64,000 bases of DNA from Salvelinus alpinus. Its lineage: Eukaryota; Chordata; Actinopteri; Salmoniformes; Salmonidae. Below the pieces are notes generated by a model. That model was not told the origin of the DNA and did not search any database. It saw only the letters and a list, made by a program, of their open reading frames with translations. This document shows positions 22,159-36,176 of this stretch, piece by piece; position 1 is the stretch's first letter; each line of letters begins with the position of its first letter. The position numbers and the translations under genes are program-made. The DNA lies in contig NC_092115.1 in the NCBI RefSeq assembly GCF_045679555.1, positions 36,526,728 to 36,590,727 on the forward strand, written 5' to 3'.

Positions 22159-22952
22159 ATAAACACACCAACAAAACAAGGTCCTGAATGGACATTAATG
22201 TATGGAGATACCTTTTTGTGGCCAACTAAAGTGTTGTGTTTCCATATATCCACTCTGCCAGACTCATAGCCAGATAGCAGCAGATCGCCACTCTGGGAGC
22301 AGCACAGAGCAGTAACAGTGCCCCTCTGGTTGGGAGGTAAAGATGGGATTTTTTTTTTTTTTATCTGCAAAAAAAAACATCAAGCATGGAAATTGGACGA
22401 TTAATTTAGGTTGATAAATGTGTTACCCATTGCCATAGCAATGCTCCAAGACCTCAGCGACCGATCTTCAGACACAGTGAGGAATGCCTGGACTCCTTCC
22501 TGCTTTGACACTGCTCCAATCAAATCCTAAATCCTGATCAAATTGCATTCATCGCACCTGGAAGGGGTGCCACAGCTTCACAGTGCCATCAGTTGCCGTA
22601 GCACCCACCATGTGCTCCTGCTTAGTCTCCTTGGTCTTGTCTGAATATAAAATATATAGAAACGATATACAACATCACAAAATGGTATGCGAATATAGTA
22701 TTTTTGAAAAGGGAATTCATATTACTAGTAAAGATCCACTACCGGAGCACAGAGCAGTGGTGTATGTGTGACTTGTGAGCTAAAATCCTGCTGATTTCCA
22801 TCCCGAATCCCATTTCCTACACCTCCCGCTCCACACAGCCTGCTGTCACAAACTCCCCCTGCAGACCCCTGAAGACAACATAAACATCAGAAATTACTGT
22901 CATACTGTATATAACATGAAGAGATCACAAAGTCACCCTGAAGGCAAATGTT

Positions 22953-22970
22953 CCCCCCCCCCCCCCCCCC
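22953..22970. repeat. Poly(C) run
   Basis: An uninterrupted run of 18 C residues. Length errors are common at such runs, so the exact count is unreliable. Confidence 0.85.
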
Positions 22971-23355
22971 TTAACACTTACAATTTCACACTATCTATCT
23001 GGTTAGTACCGTTAGAGATCACACTGCCTCCCGCTGTTAGACTAATCAAGCAGCGGACTGCACTCAGGGAGGATCTCCCCAGCATCTCACACTGACTATT
23101 CTGAAGGTCCAAAACAAAGATCTTGCAGTCACTGGAACAGCTCACCTGAGAGACAGAAGCACAGTAAGTTACTCTGGTTTAATTTAGTAAAGTCTTACTG
23201 GTTGAAATTGGAATTATCATCAGATAAAAACAGGCAACAAAAGGACAGTCATAGAAACAAAGAAAATACAGCCTTCAGACAGACTCACGCCATTGTTTGG
23301 GCCTCATACACAGCCAGTTATCCAGTATCCATGACAGTGTGGCAGATGTAGATAA

Positions 23356-23383
23356 ACAAACACACACACACACACACACACAC
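23356..23383. repeat. (CA)n microsatellite
   Basis: A perfect CA dinucleotide array of about a dozen units sits directly beside the left edge of the Tc1 copy starting near 23386. Confidence 0.85.
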
Positions 23384-24712
23384 CTGAGAAGGTTTGGACC
23401 GGGTGAATCCAGGTGAAAGCTATGATCCCCTATTGATGTCACCTGTTAAATCCACTTCAATCAGTATAAAGGAAGGGAGGGAGACAGGTTAACAAAGGAT
23501 TGTTAAGCCTTCAGAGGGTGAATGGGCAAGACAAGATATTTAAGTGCCTTTGAACGGGGTATTGTAGTAGGTGCCAGGCACACCGGTTTGTGTCAAGAAC
23601 TGTGACGCTGTTTTTCACGCTCAACAGTTTCCTGTGTGTATCAAGAATGGTCCACCACCCAAAAGGACCTCCAGCCAACGGCAGGCCAGTGGTCAGAAAC
23701 GGGTCACTGTTGAAAGAGGACAAAGGAGGTTGAAACGAATTGTGCACAGCAACAGACAGACTACAGTTAGTCAACTTATAGTCTAGTAAAACATTAGTGC
23801 CCAAAGATAAAAGATTGCACAAATCATTGTACCTTGACATGAATGGGCAGGGGCGCAACTTTCACTAGGGATCCCTGAAACTGCATTTTTGTCCCCTCCC
23901 CAGTTTCATCATTGCACTGTGATACCAAAAACGGCATCGGTGTGCTTTAGGACCATACAGACACCTTAGAGCAGTCGGGTAGGCTGTTTGGAGGTTTCAG
24001 CTGGCTAGATTTAGGACCGCACAGACACCACAGAGCGTGTGAAAGCAACGCTTCTGAAAGGCTGACGCATAGGACCAACACGGGAGAGATGAACAGAAGC
24101 AGCTGCTGTCAGTGTGTATGTGTTGCACTCTTTCTCAGAGTTGTAAAAGCAAGCAGAACAGAAACTGGCTACTCTTTAGTTGTCTGATGTAGATTAAGGT
24201 AATTGCTGTTTAATTAACAGAAGAAAAAAAAAGTTTAATTTCCAGTGCTAAGCTAGTAGTGTTACTGACATGTAACGTTAGCTTACAAATGTTTCATCTC
24301 TTGACTGAGGTGAATGAATTAGCTTGCTAGTAGCTACCACAGTCAGTTCAGCTCTAGTCTGTAGCTATCTGTCAAATAGTGATATTAGGTGGCTATTATT
24401 ACTATCTAACAGCTGTTGTTTGTATGGAAATGTTTTGTAGCCTTCAACAGAAGTAAATGAACTTAGCTACCTTTCGCCAGTTGATGTACCGTTAGAGAGC
24501 TTGCCAAAATTAGGTAATGTTATTATCTTTACCTCATTCATACTAGACCTGAATCAAACAATGAAACCAGCGGCCAAAATCAATGTTATTGATTTGTCCG
24601 TTTCCCTAGCTAATTCCCTTCTTTTCATACTGACACAGTAATAAACAGCTCTACGGGCTTCACTGTCAAGGTGCACCGTCAGTACACAACACTATAATCG
24701 TCCTGTCTTAGC

Positions 24713-25057
24713 AGGATCAGATGGTGACCGGTGTCCCAGCAGGGTCAGACAGTCAGGGAAGACCAGCCTACGGAGCTCAGGTGAATTTTGCAGTTTATTA
24801 ACAATATCAGTGAGTAATACAAAGTTTCAACTTGAGATGATGGGTAGACCTACAGTAGCTACAGGATGGGATCTGGGAATAATGGTCATTTCAATTGTTG
24901 AACCATTGATTCTATTCTTGGATAATATCATGTATAAATGTACACCAATGTAATTATTTATCATGCTTCATCTTAGGAGGATCAGATGGTGACAGGTCTC
25001 AGCAGGGTCAGGCAGCCAAGAAAGACCCGTCTGTGGTGGAGCTGAGGTGAATTTTTG
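24713..25057 (+). repeat. Pair of direct exon-like repeats inside the hAT element
   Basis: Two blocks of about 80 bases (24713-24792 and 24975-25057) share 'ggatcagatggtgac', 'cagcagggtcag' and a donor-like 'aggtgaatttt'. Each is preceded by an acceptor-like 'cttag'. The second reads GSDGDRSQQGQAAKKDPSVV in its open frame. They look like a duplicated 5' exon of the element's own or a captured gene; the product is not recognised. Confidence 0.4.
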
Positions 25058-25264
25058 CAGATACGACACTTTATTATCTCTGTGCAGCAAACACTGGACA
25101 AGCCAGATGCTTCAAAGATTGAGACTATTTTAAGGCAGTGTGACAAACTTGCAAAGTTGATTTCCAAACTGTATCAAGGGTTGATTGAAGCTTTTCCTGA
25201 TGACACAAAGCATATAAAACAAAGATGTGAGGAAGACCTGGTAGAAGCTATAGATGATGAATAG
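25055..25264 (+). CDS. Unrecognised charged open frame within the hAT element
   Basis: This 69-codon frame, probably the 3' end of a longer spliced frame, is rich in charged residues. It includes QQTLDKPDASKIETIL and KQRCEEDLVEAIDDE before the stop. It lies just downstream of the duplicated exon-like block and could be its continuation after splicing. The composition looks protein-like, but I do not recognise the family. Confidence 0.3.
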   Translation: MQIRHFIISVQQTLDKPDASKIETILRQCDKLAKLISKLYQGLIEAFPDDTKHIKQRCEEDLVEAIDDE

Positions 25265-25334
25265 ATACAGATGTTTGAATGCCCAGTCAAGTTCATATAA
25301 TCTCAGACATAAATTACTGCAGTTTAAGGGAGAA

Positions 25335-25540
25335 AGGGGGATACCTAGTCAGTTGTACAACTGAATGCCTTCAACTGAAATGTGTCTTCCGCATTTAACC
25401 CAACCCCTCTAATCGACATCCACGTCTTTGGCGCTCAGGGAACAGTGGGTTAACTGCCTTGCTCAGGGGCAGAATGACAGATTTTTACTTTGTCAGCTCG
25501 GGGATTCGATCCCGCAACCTTTCGGTTAGACCATCCATAG
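25335..25540 (-). mobile_element. tRNA-derived SINE (HpaI-type head, alternative tail)
   Basis: On the minus strand the head reads 'accgaaaggttgcgggatcg' and continues with 'gcaaggcagttaaccc'. Unlike 1369-1559, the tail is 'ttgtacaactgactagg'. It shows two tail types on one tRNA-like head. It is nested in the hAT element and ends next to the intact Tc1. Confidence 0.7.
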
Positions 25541-25551
25541 AACATACTACA

Positions 25552-27118
25552 CTGCTCAAAAAAATAAAGGGAACACTTAAACAACACAATGTAACTCCAA
25601 GTCAATCACACTTCTGTGAAATCAAACTGTCCACTTAGGAAGCAACACTGATTGACATTAAATTTCACATGCTGTTGTGCAAATGGAATAAGACAACAGG
25701 TTGAAATTATAGGCAATTAGCAAGACACCCCCAATAAAGGAGTGGTTCTGCAGGTGGTGACCACAGACCACTTCTCAGTTCCTATGCTTCCTGGCTGATG
25801 TTTTGGTCACTTTTGAATGCTGGCGGTGCTTTCACTCTAGTGGTAGCATGAGACGGAGTCTACAACCCACACAAGTGGCTCAGGTAGTGCAGCTCATCCA
25901 GGATGGCACATCAATGCGAGCTGTGGCAAGAAGGTTTGCTGTGTCTGTCAGCGTAGTGTCCAGAGCATGGAGGCGCTACCAGGAGACAGGCCAGTACATC
26001 AGGAGACGTGGAGGAGGCCGTAGGAGGGCAACAACCCAGCAGCAGGACCGCTACCTCCGCCTTTGTGCAAGGAGGAGCACTGCCAGAGCCCTGCAAAATG
26101 ACCTCCAGCAGGCCACAAATGTGCATGTGTCTGCTCAAACGGTCAGAAACAGACTCCATGAGGGCCCCATGAGGGCCCGACGTCCACAGGTGGGGGTTGT
26201 GCTTACAGCCCAACACCGTGCAGGACGTTTGGCATTTGCCAGAGAACACCAAGATTGGCAAATTCGCCACTGGCGCCCTGTGCTCTTCACAGATGAAAGC
26301 AGGTTCACACTGAGCACATGTGACAGACGTGACAGAGTCTGGAGACGCCGTGGAGAACGTTCTGCTGCCTGCAACATCCTCCAGCATGACCGGTTTGGCG
26401 GTGGGTCAGTCATGGTGTGGGGTGGCATTTCTTTGGGGGGCCGCACAGCCCTCCATGTGCTCGCCAGAGGTAGCCTGACTGCCATTAGGTACCGAGATGA
26501 GATCCTCAGACCCCTTGTGAGACCATATGCTGGTGCGGTTGGCCCTGGGTTCCTCCTAATGGAAGACAATGCTAGACCTCATGTGGCTGGAGTGTGTCAG
26601 CAGTTCCTGCAAGAGGAAGGCATTGATGCTATGGACTGGCCCACCTGTTCCCCAGACCTGAATCCAATTGAGCACATCTGGGACATCATGTCTCGCTCCA
26701 TCCACCAACGCCACGTTGCACCACAGACTGTCCAGGAGTTGGCGGATGCTTTAGTCCAGGTCTGGGAGGAGATCCCTCAGGAGACCATCCGCCACCTCAT
26801 CAGGAGCTTGCCCAGGCGTTGTAGGGAGGTCATACAGGCACGTGGAGGCCACACACACTACTGAGCCTCATTTTGACTTGTTTTAAGGACATTACATCAA
26901 AGTTGGATCAGCCTGTAGTGTGGTTTTCCACTTTAATTTTGAGTGTGACTCCAAATCCAGACCTCCATGGGTTGATAAATTTGATTTCCATTGATAATTT
27001 GTGTGATTTTGTTGTCAGCACATTCAACTATGTAAAGAAAAAAGTATTTAATAAGAATATTTCATTCATTCAGATCTAGGATGTGTTATTTTAGTGTTCC
27101 CTTTATTTTTTTGAGCAG
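25552..27118 (+). mobile_element. Complete Tc1-like transposon with intact transposase
   Basis: The termini 'cactgctcaaaaaaataaag' and 'ctttatttttttgagcagtg' are near-perfect inverted repeats with TA on both sides. The total length of about 1.57 kb and the single uninterrupted transposase frame are what an autonomous Tc1/mariner element should show. Of all transposons in the window, only this one has both ends and an intact frame, so it is the youngest DNA-transposon candidate here. It sits inside the hAT element. Confidence 0.85.
25848..26864 (+). CDS. Tc1-family DD34E transposase, intact
   Basis: This is a cut-and-paste transposase acting in the nucleus on its own inverted repeats. The frame is open from an upstream ATG at 25803 (353 codons). 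I prefer the second ATG at 25848, which gives 338 residues beginning [10 protein letters not shown] and matches usual Tc1 sizes. Numbered from the upstream ATG, the order is: N-terminal helix-turn-helix (about 20-65, with [18 protein letters not shown]), a basic GGGRRR hinge, a second DNA-binding region to about 130, and the catalytic core. The core has D164 in LFTDES, D255 in MEDNARPH and E290 in SPDLNPIE, with 34 residues between the last two. No stops or shifts were seen. Activity is inferred only. Confidence 0.9.
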   Translation: MRRSLQPTQVAQVVQLIQDGTSMRAVARRFAVSVSVVSRAWRRYQETGQYIRRRGGGRRRATTQQQDRYLRLCARRSTARALQNDLQQATNVHVSAQTVRNRLHEGPMRARRPQVGVVLTAQHRAGRLAFAREHQDWQIRHWRPVLFTDESRFTLSTCDRRDRVWRRRGERSAACNILQHDRFGGGSVMVWGGISLGGRTALHVLARGSLTAIRYRDEILRPLVRPYAGAVGPGFLLMEDNARPHVAGVCQQFLQEEGIDAMDWPTCSPDLNPIEHIWDIMSRSIHQRHVAPQTVQELADALVQVWEEIPQETIRHLIRSLPRRCREVIQARGGHTHY

Positions 27119-28179
27119 TGTATATGCCAGTGTAACTGAATAACATGATATTCCTCTGCTGGAGTTGTAAAACACAAAAAAGAGGACATATTTGCATATG
27201 TTATGGTTTTGTGAAATCTGGCTGAATTTCGGCAGTATGTCTTTCATCTCAGCATGTCTACAGATTATCCCTTCTTGTTTTTGCTTGCTTCTAAATGTTG
27301 ATACAAGAGACTGTTACTGAACAAAACTGTGTAACCAAGCATCTAAATGCATTGCCATTCATTGGAAGGTTGGTTATCCTCCCACAATGTCACAATGGAT
27401 GGCAGAAATCCCAAATTATGTATCACTAGATTTGATTTATTACCAGATTAAGGGTATACTGGGCAACTTTCATAAGCTCTGGATGCCTGATATGGAATAA
27501 AGTACGACAAAAGGAGTCTGAAAACATGCCAACATCAGGAGAGATACTTATTTAGGCAATCCCTAGCTGCTTGGCTGCTCAGTCGTGGCCCTAGGAGTCT
27601 GCCGTCCTGAGGGGTTGTCACTCTGGCCTTAGCATAATGAATGTTTCACTAAGATCCTAAAGCTGAGTGAGGTGTGTTGGGGCGCTGCAGGGCGGTGGTC
27701 CCTTAAGGGCAGGATGGGGTGACCCAGCTATATTGTGTGCAAGTAAAAATAACTATACAATACTATTAGGCCTATGAGATAAATTATATGGAGGATGTGC
27801 TGTTTGTGTGTTAATGTATATGTAGGTGTTTTTGTTTCCAAACCTTTCCCTTGGGAATAAATCAAATTTTAAAAAGTGGGGAAAAGATTGTGTTGGGAGA
27901 GAGTTGAGGTATTGACTAGACTGATTGGGGTCGGGCATGCAGGCGGCTCAGGCTGGCTGGGCGGTCTGGCTGAAATTTGATATAGAGTATGTCTTAAAAG
28001 ACAATCAAAAGTCTTTGTACTTGATTTTTGTACTTGAGTTAAAGGTGCACCACAATATTGATTATTGAATTAGCTTTGATCTAGTTCTGTCTTATCAATC
28101 ACTTAAATTTAGCAATGATCTCTTACCTAGCTTGATGACTGGGGGCATGCTTACTTTTTGTTGTTCTAAATAGAGACGG
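27119..28179. other. Right arm of the hAT element, no coding recognised
   Basis: This is non-coding sequence between the nested Tc1 and the solo-LTR-like element. No frame, splice-flanked exon or named repeat was identified. A block with 'ccctaggagtctgccgtcc' and 'gtggtcccttaagggcagg' is GC-richer than its surroundings. Confidence 0.4.
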
Positions 28180-28482
28180 TGTCACGTTCGTCGTAATAAT
28201 CGGACCAAGGCACAGCATACGTAGAGCTCCACATCTTTTAATGAAGAGAAACTCACCAAACAAACGCACAAACAAACCGCTACTGGTGTGCACACAGGCA
28301 ACTATCTGTAGACAAGATCCCACAAAACACAAAGGGAAAATGGCTGCCTAAATATGATCCCCATATTATATGAAACCATACCAGGCCAACATAAACCATT
28401 AAACACCTAGATGATCCACCCTAGTCACTATCACGCCCCAACCAACAGAGAATAAACAGCTCTCTATGGTCAGGGCGTGACA
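28180..28482. mobile_element. Solo-LTR-like element with 5-bp target duplication
   Basis: The unit begins TGTCACGTTCG and ends CAGGGCGTGACA, so it starts with TG, ends with CA and has short inverted ends. It is flanked by identical gacgg pentamers (28175-28179 and 28483-28487). A length of about 300 bp, TG/CA ends and a 5-bp duplication fit a solo LTR left after recombination. No internal retroelement sequence is present. A MITE with similar ends is the alternative. Confidence 0.6.
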
Positions 28483-30540
28483 GACGGCCACTTCTAAAAC
28501 CAAAGTTGCGCCCCCTGCGAATGGTGTATGGCAGCCGACGACCTTGCAAAGTTACACTTCATTCAGCAAAAACCAAGAAACTCCGGTTAAGGAACGAAAA
28601 CGCTGGATACTTTAGAATTGGAAAAACATTGCCTGTCTGATTAATCCCAGTTCCTGCTGTTTCACGCTGATGGGAGGACTAGAGTATGGGGGGGAAAAAA
28701 CACTTGGGTACATGCATCCATCATGCTGCGTTTCAACATTGCAGGCTGGTGTTGTGGGGTGTGTTTTCATGGCACACATTAGGCCCATTGATAAAAGTGG
28801 AGCAACGTTCGAATGCCACAGGATATCTGAAAATCATTGCCAATCAAGTGTATCCCTTCAAGGCAGCAGTGTATCCATCTGTGAATGGATTTTTCAGCAG
28901 GATAATGCCCAAACCACAAGGCTAGGATTGTCCAGGAATGGTTCCACAAACATGACAGTGAATTCAGCTTACTGCAGTGGCCTGCCCAGTCACCAGATCT
29001 CATTCCCATTGAGCGTCTGTGGGAGGAGATGGAACAAGCTATTTGGAGTAGAGATCAACTACCAGCCAATTTGACACAACTGTGGGAAGCATTGGAGTCA
29101 ACATGGGCCAGCATCCTTGTGGAATGCTTTTAACACCTTGTAGAGTCCATGCCCCAGAAAACTGAGGCTGTTTGGGGAAAAAGGGGGTGCAACTCAATAT
29201 TAGGAAGGTGTTCTTAATGTTTTGTACACTCATTGTATTTTCTGTAGGAATTGGTCAATGGTAACATGATCATGAGAATTTCATATACAATTACAATGTG
29301 CTGTTAACATCCTACACTTATTTTCTTCAATGCAATTTGTGGTTTATTGATTCACTCCGTGAAGTGCTTTGCTTTACTGTGGGAGACTGAGCTGTGTTTT
29401 GAGCCATTCTGCTGGGTCATTCTGTCTTGTGTTGTGTTTGTGGCACTCTGAAAAAAAATAAAAAAAAATAAAATGATCTTCTCAATATGTATACACCAAC
29501 ACAAAACTTAATGTGATCACTTCAAATCAAACTGTGCATCGCTCACAATCTACAGCAATCATTACTCTCTTCTCTTCCCCCCATCTTTTTTCACAAAATA
29601 AACAGGCCACACCCTTCACCTCAACACTCACAGTCTCCCTCTGTGCCATGGTCTGGGGACACTTCAAATTCAATCACACCTAGTCTTCCTATGTTGATGG
29701 ACACCCTGACACCCCAAACCCTGGCTCTGGTTGTTCTCTGTGATCGATAGATGCCCTTTCCTCCCTGCCTCTCCTGGCCATTGGGGCCCTCTCACTGCAG
29801 CGGAAGTCAATTTAACTGTACGTTGTGACTGCAGGCCTGTCGTAGAACATGAAACCTCTGCACCTGACCCCACCTTTCCATCCCCCTGACCACTACTATC
29901 CCACCCCTACCGAACACACTGTCACTATTATTCCTCTTGAGTTTCGGGCTTACTTACAGGTATAAACAAGAATACGAAAAAGTAAGAAAAAGAGTTGCGA
30001 TTGTTCCTACCTTCACTCTGCACCGGCACAACCAAGCATCAGCAAGTGATGACGCAAGAAATCACTAAACTTCCCATGTTGACTTCCTGAGTCCCTCCTT
30101 TTCTCTCTTTGTATATCTCCACTGTTATCTCTGCCTCTGTTGACTGGCAAATCAATGAACCAGTAAATCTTTCAAACTACATATTTATTTATCTTATCGA
30201 TTTATCCATCTACGGTATATAATGATCTTTGATTCAGATGACCAGTTTTACACAGTGCCAGTGGTGTCAGTTTAGACAATGTACAGTAAAAGTTTAATTT
30301 CCAGATGTCAAATGTAAAGTATGAACATACATGTAAGCTAATACACTGAAACACATATTTGATTGCCTAGTTGAGTTAAAATAACATAACAGTTTAAGGC
30401 AGCAGAGTAACTTCAAAATATAACTCAGGAAATTAATTAACCTGATTTGATATGATACTGTCCTTTGTGGCAAGAAGTGACATCCCAAATAGACAAACAC
30501 TACCTAGACAACACATACTAATTGGTTCCTATATACACAG

Positions 30541-30725
30541 TGTATAAAATATTAAGAATACCTGCTCTTTCCATTACATAGACTGACCAGGTGAAAGCTA
30601 TGATACATGATTAATGTCACTTGTTTAATCAACTTCAGTCAGTGTAGATGTGGGAGTTGGGTGCAACTAAATTTTAGGAAGGGGGGGGGTACAACTCAAT
30701 TCTAGGAAGGTGTTACTCACTGTTT
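30541..30725. mobile_element. Short Tc1 deletion derivative
   Basis: The ends correspond to the element at 52773-53307 ('cctgctctttccattac' on the left, 'caattctaggaaggtgtta' on the right), but nearly everything between is deleted. About 185 bases remain, including a run of G residues. It lies just downstream of zinc-finger gene B. Confidence 0.6.
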
Positions 30726-30936
30726 TCTTTTTCTAAAAGTGCAGATAGGTTTTCATGATATTTTTTTTACCAGTTGTAAATAAAAGGCTGGTAAAATTTG
30801 TGAGGAGCTGTCAACAGTCAAACATGAAAGCCATTTCACAAATCAATTAGGAAGAAAAGCTCAGCAAAATGTCTCAAAATACCTTTTGTACCACATTTTC
30901 ACAGACAGTGGTACAGAAAAACTATACAATTATGTT

Positions 30937-35614
<4,678 letters not shown>

Positions 35615-35707
35615 CTCGTCCAGCCAAATTACAGATTTGTATTCTCTGTGTGAAGTAAAACGTGCAATAAACAATCCGTAGATTATGATAAATGGCAACG
35701 TTTCAAG

Positions 35708-35760
35708 TGGGAGATGCGTGCGCAATTGCAATCGTACTTCCGTTCAACTCGTGACGTAGG
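35708..35760 (-). promoter_or_regulatory. Putative promoter of zinc-finger copy B
   Basis: On the minus strand, upstream of the ATG: TACGTCACGAG (CRE-like), CGGAAGTACG (ETS-like) and TTGCGCACGCA (NRF1-like), in the same order and spacing as copy A. Conservation of motif order between paralogues supports a regulatory role. Confidence 0.45.
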
Positions 35761-36176
35761 TATCTATTACCGTAAATATGAGAACGCAACAGCCCTAAAT
35801 CATTTGGTAGAATTAGCACCTTCAAGGCAAATACCAGTGTCTATTCTCCAGGATCTATTCTAGTCTGCCTGTAGTGTAGCCATGGTTATTGACAAAAAAA
35901 CACGTTTTACGATCTGAATAAAGTCTCTTTTTAGTCAATAGATATGGCTACATGTATGGGAGGAAGAGTGCAGTGCAATGCAGTGGCTCACATGGTTATT
36001 ATGCATAAAAGGATATAGATGCCTTTTATGACTCACTGTGGTAAAATACAAAAACACTTTCTTCAACCATTCACAAACACTCATGATTTATATATGATCA
36101 AATATTGTCATGTCCTTTCTCATCGACACAACCTAATAAAACCATTCTGAAAATGTGATATGGTATTTATTAAATA

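Larger units (their letters stand above)
19221..23145 (-). pseudogene. TEP1-like WD40-repeat gene fragment, copy A (decayed)
   Basis: These are C-terminal exons of a WD40 beta-propeller protein. From 5' to 3': 23010-23145 (SSDCKIFVLDLQN), 22558-22640 (ATDGTVKLWHPFQ), 22427-22526 (VSEDRSLRSW), 22212-22364 (SGYESGRVDIWKH), about 20460-20590 (GTCEDGNIISVL), 20265-20363, 19816-19894, 19637-19719 (GVGDSKGKMWFYQPP), 19459-19567 (ISASHDRTVKMWDK) and 19221-19334, ending GDELGQIYFLSW and a stop. The final motif resembles the C-terminus of TEP1 (telomerase protein component 1), which is a family guess. A SINE cuts one exon at 19895, the 20265-20363 exon has an in-frame stop and a 1-bp shift, and the 20.5-kb exon is shifted. 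N-terminal exons are absent. Confidence 0.6.
4968..23150 (-). repeat. Segmental duplication copy A
   Basis: From 'tgtatatctcccctatt' near 4968 onward the single-copy-like sequence matches copy B (from about 30110) and copy C (from about 49530) in order: a downstream flank with 'atgatctttgattcagat', the zinc-finger gene, its promoter, the intergenic block with 'taaggcacatacata', and WD40 exons of a TEP1-like protein. The unit is interrupted by many insertions absent from the other copies. The right limit is uncertain; WD40 exons continue to 23145. Confidence 0.75.
23848..28517. mobile_element. hAT-type element carrying nested insertions
   Basis: The termini are CAGGGGCGCAACTTT at 23848 and the inverted AAAGTTGCGCCCCCTG ending at 28517. 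The flanking octamers tgaatggg (23840-23847) and cgaatggt (28518-28525) are an imperfect 8-bp duplication, as expected for hAT insertions. Splice-like exon fragments occur inside (24713-25057), but no hAT transposase core was recognised. A SINE (25335-25540), an intact Tc1 (25552-27118) and a solo-LTR-like element (28180-28482) are nested within. Confidence 0.75.
23386..29238 (+). mobile_element. Tc1-like transposon split by a hAT element
   Basis: The left part at 23386-23847 holds the N-terminal transposase region ('gggtgaatgggcaagac', 'gtgtatcaagaatgg'). The right part at 28518-29238 holds the C-terminal region, with 'ttcagcaggataatgccc' (second catalytic D) and 'cagatctcattcccattg' (third acid region), then the right end 'atgttttgtacactcattg'. 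The two parts are contiguous in the parent element; a hAT insertion of 4.67 kb separates them. The frame is broken by stops and shifts. Deleted relatives lie at 30541-30725, 42394-42789 and 52773-53307. Confidence 0.8.

Noticed and set aside
19221-23145. A functional TEP1-like gene
   Set aside because: An exonic SINE, an in-frame stop, frameshifts and the absence of any N-terminal exon argue against function, though the last exon is intact.
25911-26569. Long minus-strand frames (158 and 144 codons) across the Tc1 transposase
   Set aside because: They are antisense to the intact transposase. The GC-rich sense codons leave the opposite strand open by chance.
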